A stretch of DNA of 64,000 nt from Citrobacter freundii (GTDB taxonomy: Bacteria > Pseudomonadota > Gammaproteobacteria > Enterobacterales > Enterobacteriaceae): assembly GCF_029717145.1 (NCBI RefSeq), contig NZ_CP099222.1, positions 682,001 to 746,000 on the forward strand, written 5' to 3'. The position numbers and the translations under genes were made by a program. Shown piece by piece: positions 31,496-41,459 of this stretch (position 1 is its first letter; the number at the start of each line of letters is the position of its first letter). Under the pieces are notes generated by a model. That model was not told where the DNA came from, searched no databases, and saw only the letters and a list, made by a program, of their open reading frames with translations.

Positions 31496-33358
31496 ATGAG
31501 CAAAGGAACGACCAGTCAGGATGCCCCATTCGGGACATTATTGGGCTACGCCCCCGGCGGCGTAGCAATCTACTCTTCAGATTACAGCTCCCTTGACCCA
31601 CGGGACTACGACGATGATGCTGCGTTTCGCAGCTATATCGACGACGAATACATGGGCCACAAATGGCAGTGCGTCGAGTTCGCGCGCCGTTTTCTCTTTC
31701 TCAACTATGGCGTAGTCTTCACCGATGTGGGTATGGCCTGGGAGATCTTCTCCTTGCGTTTCCTGCGCGAAGTGGTGAATGACAATATTCTGCCGTTACA
31801 AGCATTCCCTAATGGCTCACCCCGCGCGCCGGTAGCAGGCGCTCTACTTATCTGGCAAAAAGGCGGTGAGTTCAACGAAACGGGCCATGTGGCAGTCGTC
31901 ACCCAGTTGCTGGAAAATAAAATCCGTATTGCTGAACAGAACGTGATCCACACGCCGCTGCCTCCCGGACAGCAGTGGACCCGCGAGCTGGAGATGGTGG
32001 TTGAAAATGGTCACTACACCCTGCGTGATACCTTTGATGACACCACGATCCTCGGCTGGATGATCCAAACTGACGATACCCGCTACAGTCTGCCGCAGCC
32101 AGAGATCGACAATGACGCCCTGAAGATTGGCGGCGCGAGACTGGAAGATAGCGGACAGTTTGATGGTAAGTGGCTGAACGAGCAGGATCCGTTGCAAAAA
32201 GCCTACGTATTGGCAAATGGTCATGTGATCAATCGGGATCCGCATCAGTACTTCACCATTACTGAAAGCGCGGAGCAGGAGCTAATTAAAGCGACCAACG
32301 AACTGCATCTGATGTATCTGCACGCCACCGACAAAGTGCTGAAAGACGATAACCTGCTGGCGCTGTTCGATATTCCAAAAATTCTCTGGCCGCGTCTGCG
32401 CCTCTCATGGCAGCGTCGTCGGCACCATATGATCACCGGTCGTATGGATTTTTGTATGGATGAGCGCGGGCTGAAGGTGTACGAGTACAACGCCGATTCC
32501 GCATCGTGCCATACCGAGGCAGGCCTGATCCTTGAACGCTGGGCTGAGCAAGGCTACCGTGGGCGCGGGCACAATCCTGCAGAAGGGCTGATCAACGAAC
32601 TGGCCGGCGCCTGGAAGCACAGTCGCGCACGTCCTTTCGTTCACATCATGCAGGACAAGGACATTGAAGAGAACTACCATGCGCAGTTTATGCAGCAGGC
32701 GCTGCATCAGGCCGGGTTTGACAGCAAAATCCTCCGCGGACTGGACGAATTACGCTGGGATGATGCCGGCCAGTTGATTGACGGCGACGGTCGTTTGGTA
32801 AATTGCGTCTGGAAAACCTGGGCATGGGAAACCGCGATCGAGCAAGTGCGTGAGGTGAGCGAAACCGAATACGCTGCCGTGCCAATTCGTACCGGACATA
32901 CTCACCAGGAAGTACGACTGATTGATGTTCTGCTGCGCCCGGAAGTGCTGGTCTTCGAGCCGTTGTGGACGGTTATTCCCGGCAACAAAGCAATATTACC
33001 GATCCTGTGGCAACTGTTCCCTCATCATCGCTATCTGCTTGATACTGACTTCACTGTTAACGACGAGCTGGCGAGAACCGGTTATGCCGTGAAACCTATT
33101 GCAGGACGTTGTGGCAGCAACATCGATCTGGTCAGCCACGAGGAAGAACTGCTCGATAAGACCAGCGGTAAGTTTGCTGAACAGAAGAACATTTATCAGC
33201 AGCTTTGGTGTCTGCCCAACGTTGCCGGTAAATATATTCAGGTTTGCACGTTCACCGTGGGCGGTAACTACGGCGGCACCTGTCTGCGCGGTGACGATTC
33301 GCTGGTGATTAAAAAAGAGAGTGATATCGAACCGCTGATTGTAGTGAAAGGGGCGTAA
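31496..33358 (+). CDS. gss: Bifunctional glutathionylspermidine synthetase/amidase
   Basis: The 620-residue protein has an N-terminal CHAP amidase domain with catalytic Cys59 (KWQCVEF) and His in NETGHVAVV. The C-terminal ATP-grasp synthetase includes GRMDFCMDERGLKVYEYNADSAS and GGNYGGTCLRGDDSLVI. It makes and hydrolyses glutathionylspermidine for redox and polyamine control. ATG 31496 (MSKGTTSQD) with AGGTAAGG upstream gives the E. coli length (619); the frame from 31391 is rejected. Confidence 0.96.
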   Translation: MSKGTTSQDAPFGTLLGYAPGGVAIYSSDYSSLDPRDYDDDAAFRSYIDDEYMGHKWQCVEFARRFLFLNYGVVFTDVGMAWEIFSLRFLREVVNDNILPLQAFPNGSPRAPVAGALLIWQKGGEFNETGHVAVVTQLLENKIRIAEQNVIHTPLPPGQQWTRELEMVVENGHYTLRDTFDDTTILGWMIQTDDTRYSLPQPEIDNDALKIGGARLEDSGQFDGKWLNEQDPLQKAYVLANGHVINRDPHQYFTITESAEQELIKATNELHLMYLHATDKVLKDDNLLALFDIPKILWPRLRLSWQRRRHHMITGRMDFCMDERGLKVYEYNADSASCHTEAGLILERWAEQGYRGRGHNPAEGLINELAGAWKHSRARPFVHIMQDKDIEENYHAQFMQQALHQAGFDSKILRGLDELRWDDAGQLIDGDGRLVNCVWKTWAWETAIEQVREVSETEYAAVPIRTGHTHQEVRLIDVLLRPEVLVFEPLWTVIPGNKAILPILWQLFPHHRYLLDTDFTVNDELARTGYAVKPIAGRCGSNIDLVSHEEELLDKTSGKFAEQKNIYQQLWCLPNVAGKYIQVCTFTVGGNYGGTCLRGDDSLVIKKESDIEPLIVVKGA

Positions 33359-33389
33359 CCTTTCAGGTCTGTTTCTGATTGCGCTAAAG

Positions 33390-33420
33390 AAGTCGGGGTA
33401 TGTCTCCGGCTTTTTTATTT
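33390..33420 (+). terminator. Rho-independent terminator of gss
   Basis: AAGTCGGGG-TATGT-CTCCGGCTT with a following T8-rich tail (TTTTTTATTT) starts 32 bases after the gss stop. It marks the end of backbone; base composition drops sharply to AT-rich just beyond it. Confidence 0.85.
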
Positions 33421-33611
33421 GTTTTTACAAAGGCTGTGATTATATTAAGTCTGGTTGTGGCGGGTATATTAAATCATTCATATATCCATGGTATGAAGTG
33501 GTTCTATTTGTTTTTATGTCAACTCAGTGAATGCTCTGGATATATTATCAGTTCAACTCAAATATTATTTCTGGAAAACAAATGACAAGGAATAATAAAT
33601 ATTTAATCATA

Positions 33612-34500
33612 TTATCGAACCCTTGCATTATATTTCCTTGGCAGGGTATAATTATAATTTATCTCTTTGTTAAGTTCAACTATATCATATATCCCAAAAA
33701 CAGAATTTGACGGCGAGTCGTACGTTTCTGGCATGTAAAAACCGACTAATCCTTTTGACGTGTCGATTTTCAACATAAAATTAAGTGAATTATTTTGATG
33801 TTCACCCAACACTATGATTTCATCTGTTTTGCTATCTGTTCCATAAACAAATGCTACGTGTCCTTGTTTTTGCGAAGAGCGCCACCATATAGCCAAACTA
33901 CCGAAAGCTGGTTCTTTTATTTTTTTGAAATTACTATCACCAACGAAAGAATTTGATCCTCTTGGATTATTTTATTTTGGATAAGCTACCTTCTGAAAAC
34001 AATAGTTTACAAATGATGCGCACCACGGAACAGTCGACATTTTCGCAGTGGCTTTGTCATTTATTAATATATGGTAATTATGTGGTTTTTCCGGTTCCTC
34101 CGGTTTTTCTAGGAGTTTCTCATTTTTTCCTCCATAAATTTTCGGCTTCTTGCCATGCAAAAAAACATCCATGGAGCTTCTTTTTGTTCATGTCTTGTTA
34201 TTGCCACTGGATTCCCACTGTTTTTACTTCCCTCGGACGGTAATTTTTTTGTAGCTCCTGAGGCTGTACTCTGTGTTCCTGATGATTTTGGCTTGTTTGA
34301 CGCAGCTTTTGTTTGAGGCGAATCAGGTATCCATCCTCCTGGTGATAAAGGTCCATCCACTGCATTACCTATATCACCCGTACCGGTTCTGGCGGCAGGC
34401 GGGCCGTCAATAAATACCGTGGGGAACCCGGTGTAATAACGGTTTCGTGATAACCGTCATGCTGGGCACCTTTATCGTTAAATCTGGCTGCTGTGGGCAT
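33612..34500 (-). pseudogene. PAAR-domain T6SS effector with C-terminal TIGR02594-like peptidoglycan hydrolase, broken
   Basis: Reading leftward from ATG 34500 (with AAGGATCC upstream) gives MPTAARFNDKGAQHDGYHET-VITPGSP, a classic PAAR start. At the four-base run 34421-34424 the frame shifts and continues as TVFIDGPPAARTGTGDIGNAVDGP plus a Ser/Lys/Thr linker. A second shift occurs near 34160-34175 in an A7 tract, after APWM. The third frame carries the hydrolase core (STVPWCASFVNYCF with catalytic Cys, QGHVAFVYG with His, and LGEHQNN), typical of TIGR02594/CHAP-like amidases, interrupted by an in-frame TAA at 33972-33974. PAAR proteins tip the T6SS spike; the fused domain would cut peptidoglycan. 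At least two shifts and one stop make it nonfunctional as sequenced. No immunity gene follows it. Confidence 0.75.
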
Positions 34501-34970
34501 AGGGATCCTTTATAATATTTAGTCAGAGTAAGAGCTTGAATTAAATTTATGTTTATGAATAATTTCAATTTTGGAATTTATTGCTTTTGCATGAGTTTAG
34601 GAAGATTATCATTTGTGATCCAAGTGGTCTTCATTATTGATGCTGTGAGTAAAGACAATATTTGGATGTTTGCAATGCTGCCGAATTCTTAACAATATAA
34701 GTTTGTAATGATTTTATAAATTATGTTCTTTTTTTGAATTAAACATGCTTTATGTGGCAATTACCGGAGATGGTTCGTCATTTATGAAATCGGCAAATCC
34801 TTTTCCCGGGACATCTCTACACTTATGATTAATTGAATATACAATTACTCAAGAACAATACATTGCAAGTTTGGAGTAGTGTCACTTAGCAGAGAGAATA
34901 GCACTATTCGACTCGGTTATTCGGCTTTTATTGAAAATACCATCGATAGTTTCATTCTCTGTCATATTCG
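34501..34970. other. AT-rich spacer without recognisable genes
   Basis: This 470-base stretch lies between the broken PAAR effector and the Tai4-like gene. It is strongly AT-rich, with no ORF above about 40 codons that I can support, no tRNA, and no clear repeat. It probably holds the promoter of the PAAR gene near 34510-34550 (TATAATATT region read leftward) and otherwise decayed DNA. Confidence 0.4.
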
Positions 34971-35387
34971 TTATTTTGTTTCTTTTAAAATCAAATTATT
35001 TAAAAGCACGTCCAGTTCTCTTGAGTGATAAAAATCAACACAATCATATATAACCATATTTAGCTGGGCCAGATCGCCTTCAGTTTGCCTAGGTTTATGA
35101 AAATTATCTGTTTTAATTTTTATAAACATATCAAGAGCATTGTTCTTATCACTACTAAAAGCTAATCCTTCCTCGATGTCAATAAATCCCATTGTATAAT
35201 CTTTCAAGGGTGGGTTATTAAAGTTCAATCCCATTTTTTCATAATTATTAGTAATACACCGAGCAAGAGAGTACGTTTTGTAATTATCTAGAAGATGCTC
35301 ATGGGTATTGAGAGTATTTCCATTTGAACAAGTTGCATATCCGGAAGCAAGAAATAAAGAAAAGACTAAGTTGAGCCTGTTTGTCAT
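34971..35387 (-). CDS. Tai4-like T6SS amidase immunity protein
   Basis: The 138-residue exported protein has an N-terminal signal (about residues 1-20, NRLNLVFSLFLASGYATCS). Its helical domain has the Tai4-type pattern ...ARCITNNY... and CVDFYHSRELDVLLNN near the C-terminus. Tai4 proteins bind Tae4 amidases in the periplasm to protect the producer. Its ATG overlaps the stop of the upstream tae4-like frame by one base (TAATG), the usual effector-immunity coupling. It is intact although its effector is disrupted. Confidence 0.75.
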   Translation of the reverse strand: MTNRLNLVFSLFLASGYATCSNGNTLNTHEHLLDNYKTYSLARCITNNYEKMGLNFNNPPLKDYTMGFIDIEEGLAFSSDKNNALDMFIKIKTDNFHKPRQTEGDLAQLNMVIYDCVDFYHSRELDVLLNNLILKETK

Positions 35388-35737
35388 TATTTCAACTCCC
35401 AGAAATATATTGCGGCAGTATAATCTGCGATATAGTAATGATCGGCTATTACTCTATTTCCAGTCCATAATGTTGCATGCCCTGATGCGTTAAAATCCCT
35501 GGGGGATTTAGGGATCATTATATAAATGCCTTTCTTGCCATCTAGTTTTGAACTTACATCACTCAGGTTAGTCGGATAATTTACAACTATGTCAGCCTTT
35601 CCCCACTTGCCTTCGAGAATACTCTTTAGTTTTTCAGCGCCAGGTTCTATTTGCTGGCCATGAAATTTATTATTTTTATTTGTTATTTTTATCCCTCTGT
35701 TCCCAACTTGCCTCATTCCACCAGCAAGCAAGGCTAG
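35387..35737 (-). pseudogene. Tae4-like T6SS amidase effector, 3' remnant cut by an IS5-family element
   Basis: About 117 codons remain, from LALLAGGMRQVGNRG to YFWELK. The C-terminal half has the Tae4-type histidine motif ASGHATLWTGN and ends beside the Tai4-like gene. The IS element begins exactly where the frame is lost; the few residues before it (MFAP) come from the IS end. The catalytic Cys expected in the N-terminal part is missing. Across the IS, an ATG at 36964 with a GGGAGG site reads MSQKGLRFTL and would join in frame, but that reconstructed protein (about 127 aa) still lacks a Cys, so 5' sequence may also be lost. Confidence 0.7.
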
Positions 35738-36933
<1,196 letters not shown>

Positions 36934-37113
36934 TTAGTGTAAAACGCAGTCCTTTTTGTGACATATAACCTCCCTGGGGGACAGAAAAAAGAGCCAGTTC
37001 GTTGAGAAGTGGCTGTATATATATGGCGTTGCGCCTGTATTCAACTATGCCGCTTATTACAGTTATAGATACATCATGATAAACAGAAAAACAGAGCACA
37101 TAATTCGTGGTGG

Positions 37114-37725
37114 TTATTTAGTGCTTTGCAGCTTTTCTCTTGCTTTTTTAGCTTCAACAAGCAGGCGTGTGGTACGGGGAAATGATATTATATTATAAAA
37201 TGAGTTGCTGTTCATGACGTGCCGGCATAAATAAATAGCCAGTAACTGTAAAGGAAAAAAGCTAAACTGCCCCATCCAGCTATTAAGCTCTATTGATTTT
37301 ATGACCGTCAGAAAGAAAGCAGTCAGAGTCAGTAGTACGTTAAAAAGATAAAAGTAATGTATAAAGCGTAATCCGCTGACATACCCACGCCCTAATCTCC
37401 AGAGTATAAAGGCAATGTATACCCCCATAAATGGTGAAATGGATATTGATAATATGGCACTTAATGGAACAGGAAGGTCAAAGTAATATATTATCGTCGT
37501 CCATCCCCAGACAAGCGGAGGGATCAAGAGCATTACTATAATTCCGACTGGAAAAGGGTTCGGGAGCGAATGTTGGTACCACTGAAGATGGAGCGCATTT
37601 TCCTGTTCCGGCGAAGACTGTTTAAGCAGAGCCTCCCCGCTGTTTTTTATCAACTGATCAACCTGTTTCCCTTCCTGGATTAGTAACTGAAACCGGGAGC
37701 CAGTCAGCAGTCTTATTATATTCAT
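37114..37725 (-). CDS. Putative T6SS immunity protein, copy A (four-helix membrane protein)
   Basis: The 203-residue protein has about four hydrophobic segments (near residues 58-80, 85-107, 122-145 and 150-168) and a charged C-terminus. It is 203 aa like its paralogue at 38061-38672; the last 20 residues are identical, while the middle matches only about two thirds by eye. Its ATG directly follows the stop of the orphan effector tail (TAA-ATG). A polytopic immunity protein suggests a pore-forming or membrane-attacking toxin. Immunity function is inferred from position only. Confidence 0.65.
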   Translation of the reverse strand: MNIIRLLTGSRFQLLIQEGKQVDQLIKNSGEALLKQSSPEQENALHLQWYQHSLPNPFPVGIIVMLLIPPLVWGWTTIIYYFDLPVPLSAILSISISPFMGVYIAFILWRLGRGYVSGLRFIHYFYLFNVLLTLTAFFLTVIKSIELNSWMGQFSFFPLQLLAIYLCRHVMNSNSFYNIISFPRTTRLLVEAKKAREKLQSTK

Positions 37726-38004
37726 TTAATTAATGGTACCCACTGACTGTAATAATCCAAAAACATATTCACCGGAGGTGTTGATACTTCCCGGTGAACG
37801 TATAACACCACTGACAGCACTTCCGGAAACCGCCATTGTACTGGTGATTGCGCTGATGAGCTGTTTTATTAAATCCCGGTGAAGTGCTTCTGAAGGATAT
37901 CGTCTGGGATATTTTCCGGCACGGATCATCGCTTTCATCGTTTTGTTGGAAATCCCCAGGTTAAGCTGTTTTATAATACCTTCGAACAGACGAGTCTGCT
38001 CCAT
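37726..38004 (-). pseudogene. Orphan C-terminal fragment of the putative effector
   Basis: The 92-codon frame matches residues 277 to the end of the effector at 38703-39779, with near-identical DNA in its 3' two thirds and more changes near its ATG (MEQTRLFEGI versus MERVRLTEGI). Unlike the full-length copy, it keeps the last ten residues (GLLQSVGTIN) before its stop. It lacks the N-terminal and hydrophobic parts and is probably not a functional toxin, but could act as a donor for recombination. Confidence 0.7.
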
Positions 38005-38951
38005 ATTACCGCTATAGATACATCATGGTAAATATGAAAAAAGAACGTAATTCGTGGCGGTTATTTAGTGCTCTGCAGCTTTTCTCTTGCCTTTTTAGCT
38101 TCAACAAGCAGGCGTGTGGTACGGAAGAATGATATTATTTTATAAAATGAGTTACTGTTTATTGTGTGTCGGCATAAATAAATAACCAGTAACTGTAAGG
38201 GGAAGAAGTAAAGTTGCTTCATCCATTCATTAAGCTCTACTGATTTTATGAGTATCAAAAGAAAGACAGCCGAAGTCAGCAGGATATTAAAAAGATGAAA
38301 GCAATATATAAGGAGTAAGCCGCTGATATATCCGCGCCCTAATCCATATGGTATTAAAACAATGAATATACACATGAATGGTGTAATGGAATACAAAAAA
38401 AGAGCGCTTAATTCTACTGGGAGCTTAAAGTGAAATATTAATGTTGCCCATCCCCATGCAAGTACGATTTCCAGCAGCATAATAATAATTCCTACTGAAA
38501 AAGGGTTAGGGCGCGAAAGCCTGTACCATTGAATGTTGAGGGCATTCTCCTGTACCGGTGTGGATTTTTTGAGTAAATCCACGCCTCCATTCTCTATCAA
38601 TTGATCAACCTGTTGACCTTCCTGAATTAGTTGGAGGAATTGACTGCCAAATAACAATCTTGTTACATTCATTTAATTAATGGTACCCACTGACTGTAAT
38701 AATCAAAAAACATATTCACCGGAGGTGTTGATACTTCCCGGTGAACGTATAACACCACTGACAGCACTTCCGGAAACCGCCATTGTACTGGTGATTGCGC
38801 TGATGAGCTGTTTTATTAAATCCCGGTGAAGTGCTTCTGAAGGATATCGTCTGGGATATTTTCCGGCACGGATCATCGCTTTCATCGTTTTATTAGAAAT
38901 CCCCGGGTTAAGCTGTTTTATGATGCCTTCGGTCAGACGAACCCGCTCCAT
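38005..38951 (-). repeat. Tandem duplication unit B (effector C-terminus + immunity gene)
   Basis: This 947-bp unit is directly next to unit A. Its right end is at effector codon 277 (38951), inside the full-length effector gene. Confidence 0.85.
38061..38672 (-). CDS. Putative T6SS immunity protein, copy B (four-helix membrane protein)
   Basis: The 203-residue polytopic protein is a paralogue of copy A. Its ATG originally followed the effector stop directly (TAA-ATG at 38672-38675). Because the effector now stops earlier at 38703, translational coupling from effector to immunity may be weakened. It is the cognate immunity candidate for the full-length effector by adjacency. Confidence 0.68.
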   Translation of the reverse strand: MNVTRLLFGSQFLQLIQEGQQVDQLIENGGVDLLKKSTPVQENALNIQWYRLSRPNPFSVGIIIMLLEIVLAWGWATLIFHFKLPVELSALFLYSITPFMCIFIVLIPYGLGRGYISGLLLIYCFHLFNILLTSAVFLLILIKSVELNEWMKQLYFFPLQLLVIYLCRHTINSNSFYKIISFFRTTRLLVEAKKAREKLQSTK

Positions 38952-39779
38952 TCTCGGATAACGCTTCAACCAGTCAATAACCTTCAGCGAAGAAACTGAT
39001 TTCATCGTCTTGTATGTCATGACTGCTTCTTTTAACGGCCCACCAAGCGAAGCAAGCGAAATTATATCAAGTGCTGAGGTGGTTGCTATATACCAGCCCT
39101 GCGTATCAACCCAGTCAATATATTGACCGTCATTGAAGGCTATATCAACCATACGTACAAGACCATTGAGACACTGTAACCCAGTCGCAACAGTTCCAGC
39201 GGTAGCCAGGACAGCCAAAGGGGTACTCATCCCTCCCGTAAGCGGTACGGAGCCCACAGAGGCAGCCCATGCGACAGCCGTGAGTACGGCGGCTCCACAG
39301 GATAACACTGTTGATGCAATTTCTGTTCCGATTGACGGGTCTTTAACGGCTTCTTTGACGCTTTTCGCCATGCCTTCACGGGATAACTGCGTTGTCTGAG
39401 TCACAACGACATGGGTTATCTGATTTTGACCTGGAGCGGGAGAACGATGTGAGGGACGAACTAAAAATGAGCGATAACCGTCATTGTATATGATGCCTGC
39501 ACCATAAAAATCACGCTGGCAGTCGAGAGCATCAGCCAGTGCATGAAAATCAAAATCAGTCCCCTTCGTCTGTCCCAGTATGCGCGACCAGTCATAACCT
39601 GGTAAATCATTACCTTCAGGATAAAACAAATGAGACATAATCATACTCCCCATCATCGACACAGGAAATGGCTTCGACTGTAATGACCGTACAGCGTTAC
39701 GCTCGTCTTCAGGCACGCTACCGCCGAAGTTTCCGGCGTCTGCCATCTCCCCTGATAAAACGTAACCCTGTACTGACAC
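38703..39779 (-). CDS. Putative T6SS membrane-active effector, C-terminally truncated
   Basis: I do not recognise a named family for this 358-residue protein. It has a soluble N-terminus (1-150) and a Gly/Ala-rich hydrophobic hairpin-like region (about 152-212: IASTVLSCGAAVLTAVAWAA ... LAVLATAGTVATG). A mixed region follows (220-276), then a basic C-terminus (277-358). There is no signal peptide. It follows an hcp gene by 68 bases and precedes a membrane immunity gene, the layout of Hcp-delivered effectors. The start is GTG 39779 with a weak site; ATG 39746 is an alternative. The stop TGA (38703-38705) replaces the GGA codon seen in the duplicate, removing ten residues. A pore-forming role is inferred from hydrophobicity and the type of immunity protein. 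Confidence 0.7.
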   Translation of the reverse strand: MSVQGYVLSGEMADAGNFGGSVPEDERNAVRSLQSKPFPVSMMGSMIMSHLFYPEGNDLPGYDWSRILGQTKGTDFDFHALADALDCQRDFYGAGIIYNDGYRSFLVRPSHRSPAPGQNQITHVVVTQTTQLSREGMAKSVKEAVKDPSIGTEIASTVLSCGAAVLTAVAWAASVGSVPLTGGMSTPLAVLATAGTVATGLQCLNGLVRMVDIAFNDGQYIDWVDTQGWYIATTSALDIISLASLGGPLKEAVMTYKTMKSVSSLKVIDWLKRYPRMERVRLTEGIIKQLNPGISNKTMKAMIRAGKYPRRYPSEALHRDLIKQLISAITSTMAVSGSAVSGVIRSPGSINTSGEYVF

Positions 39780-39847
39780 GACTTCTCGTCGCGGTGATAA
39801 AGCAACACAGCACTCCGCCCTCAGGGCAGAATGCTGTGGATTTACTC

Positions 39848-40366
39848 TTAAGCTTCCAGCGGCGCACGCCAGTCGTCAGCACCGGAGGTGCCTGCCGAGA
39901 CGTGTTCCCACTCGATTTTGCGATAGGCCAGTGAGACCTTAACCAGTTGCGTGAACTCGCGTTTGGTGTCGTCCTGGCAGTGCGGCATATTGCAGTCGAT
40001 ATCTACGATGGTGGAATCGGTCAGACGGGTGGTGAAGAAGTGCTCCTGTTTGCCTTCAACAGACGTGCGGTACCAGTGCAGTTCGGTGGTCGGCAGCATT
40101 TCACCGGAAGCCAGCGCGTTGTACAGTAACGGGACGGCTTTGTTCAACGCGACAGTGAAGATGAATGGCTTGTGAGAACGCTGACCGCTTGGCTGACCAG
40201 ACTGCGGGTCGGTAGGGACGGTAACATTGTGGCTGAATTCCTGCACCAGCATCTCGTCTTCGTGGCCCTGAACATAAATATTACCTACAGATTCTGCGGT
40301 AAATGCCCGGTCAGTAATCAGTCCCTGGGTTTGTCCTTTAATTGAAATATAACACGGCGTTGGCAT
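39848..40366 (-). CDS. tssD: T6SS tube protein Hcp, first copy
   Basis: The 172-residue Hcp family protein starts MPTPCYISIKGQTQGLIT. It has the beta-barrel landmarks QGHEDEMLVQEFSHNV, SHKPFIFTVALNKAVPLLYNAL and the C-terminal YRKIEWEHV. Hcp hexamers stack into the T6SS inner tube and can carry effectors in the lumen. It is divergent from tssB and heads the leftward effector-immunity array, so it may be dedicated to that cargo. It differs strongly from the second Hcp at 59784. Confidence 0.95.
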   Translation of the reverse strand: MPTPCYISIKGQTQGLITDRAFTAESVGNIYVQGHEDEMLVQEFSHNVTVPTDPQSGQPSGQRSHKPFIFTVALNKAVPLLYNALASGEMLPTTELHWYRTSVEGKQEHFFTTRLTDSTIVDIDCNMPHCQDDTKREFTQLVKVSLAYRKIEWEHVSAGTSGADDWRAPLEA

Positions 40367-40941
40367 GTGTAACTCCTTTCTTAATTAACTCAATGTGAGC
40401 ATCTCTACTGGTAACCATTAAGTTGGAAACCGTAATGTCAGATTCACCTTAATAATTGCTGTCGATGCAAGTATTAAAGTGCAGAATCGGACTTGTTAAT
40501 AAAAATAATTGCATGTGTGTCATGAATAATATTGTATCTGATGGGTTTCTTACTCCATTAACACCCGCGTTTACGAATGGGTCACGCGAACTCATTTTCT
40601 AAATCTATATATTTACTCAGTTATTGAAATTGTTTTGGTTGCCTGTCTTCTTTAGTTGGGTCTATGTATGATTTTGAAAAATAACAAATTTAAAATTTAT
40701 AATGACATTGGATTGAATAGTTTATGCATTAAGTAACATTCGTATGAATACCATCGATAAAATAACCTTAACAGGTGTTTTCTAATTTGTGTTCTGCGCG
40801 TATCATACGCCTTAAAAATAGTGTTGCACCTTTTTTTTAACGATGCGGGAACAGTATAAAGGATGTCTTTACTGTATGGGTTATAATATCCACCCCCGCG
40901 TTATGAATGGAATTAGTAGATAACCAGACGGACTAACCATC
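40367..40941. promoter_or_regulatory. Divergent control region between hcp and tssB
   Basis: This 575-bp, AT-rich region must hold promoters for the leftward effector array and the rightward structural operon. A TATAAT lies at 40882-40887, 54 bases before tssB, but without a good -35. No clear sigma-54 (TGGCAC-N5-TTGCA) promoter was found by eye. Runs of A/T (for example TTTTTTTT at about 40830) fit H-NS-type silencing of acquired DNA (inference). Confidence 0.45.
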
Positions 40942-41439
40942 ATGAGCAACAATAAAGACGGCAGTATCGCTCCTAAAGAACGTATTAATATCCGCTACCT
41001 CCCCAAAGTTGAGGGACAAACAGCAGAAGTGGAATTACCGCTTAATCTGCTGGTCACTGGCGATCTGAAAGGGCGGGCAGATGACACGCCGCTGGATGAA
41101 CGCCAGTCGGTTTCAATCAATAAAAATAATTTCGATGCGGTAATTGCAGAGTCCGGAATCGGACGGGACTTCACCGTGTTGTCGGCGCTCAGTGAGGTTT
41201 CTGGCGCCCGGATGGACATCAGCCTGAAAGTGAAATCAATGGCTGACCTCACACCGGACAATATTGCCGCCAGTGTGCCGGAGCTGAAAAAACTGCTGGA
41301 GCTGCGTGAGGCGCTAGTTGCGCTGAAAGGGCCAATGGGCAATATCCCCGCGTTTCGTGCTCAGTTGCAGGCGTTGCTGGGTAACGAGGAAACCCGCGAA
41401 CAGCTGATTCAGGAACTGGGTCTCGCCGGTCAGAAATAA
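40942..41439 (+). CDS. tssB: T6SS sheath small subunit TssB (VipA)
   Basis: The 165-residue TssB protein has the start KERINIRYLPKVEGQTAEVELPL and the helical C-terminal region that pairs with TssC. TssB/TssC polymerise into the contractile sheath. It is first gene of the rightward T6SS operon, with tssC 20 bases downstream. Confidence 0.96.
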   Translation: MSNNKDGSIAPKERINIRYLPKVEGQTAEVELPLNLLVTGDLKGRADDTPLDERQSVSINKNNFDAVIAESGIGRDFTVLSALSEVSGARMDISLKVKSMADLTPDNIAASVPELKKLLELREALVALKGPMGNIPAFRAQLQALLGNEETREQLIQELGLAGQK

Positions 41440-41459
41440 TTTTGCACAAGGATTTCACT

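Larger units (their letters stand above)
37056..38004 (-). repeat. Tandem duplication unit A (effector C-terminus + immunity gene)
   Basis: This 949-bp unit matches the directly adjacent unit B (38005-38951) in the same order: intergenic tail (TATAGATACATCATG), immunity 3' end, immunity gene, effector 3' end. Similarity is uneven: the effector tail and the ends of the immunity genes are nearly identical in DNA, while the immunity middle is clearly diverged. Confidence 0.85.

Noticed and set aside
33400..33585. 61-codon hydrophobic frame after gss
   Set aside because: It starts inside the gss terminator hairpin, has no ribosome site and lies in AT-rich DNA where hydrophobic chance frames are common.
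37000..39000. Regularly repeated blocks considered as a CRISPR array
   Set aside because: The repeats are two copies of about 950 bp that contain genes, not short repeats with unique spacers. No CRISPR array or cas gene is present in the window.
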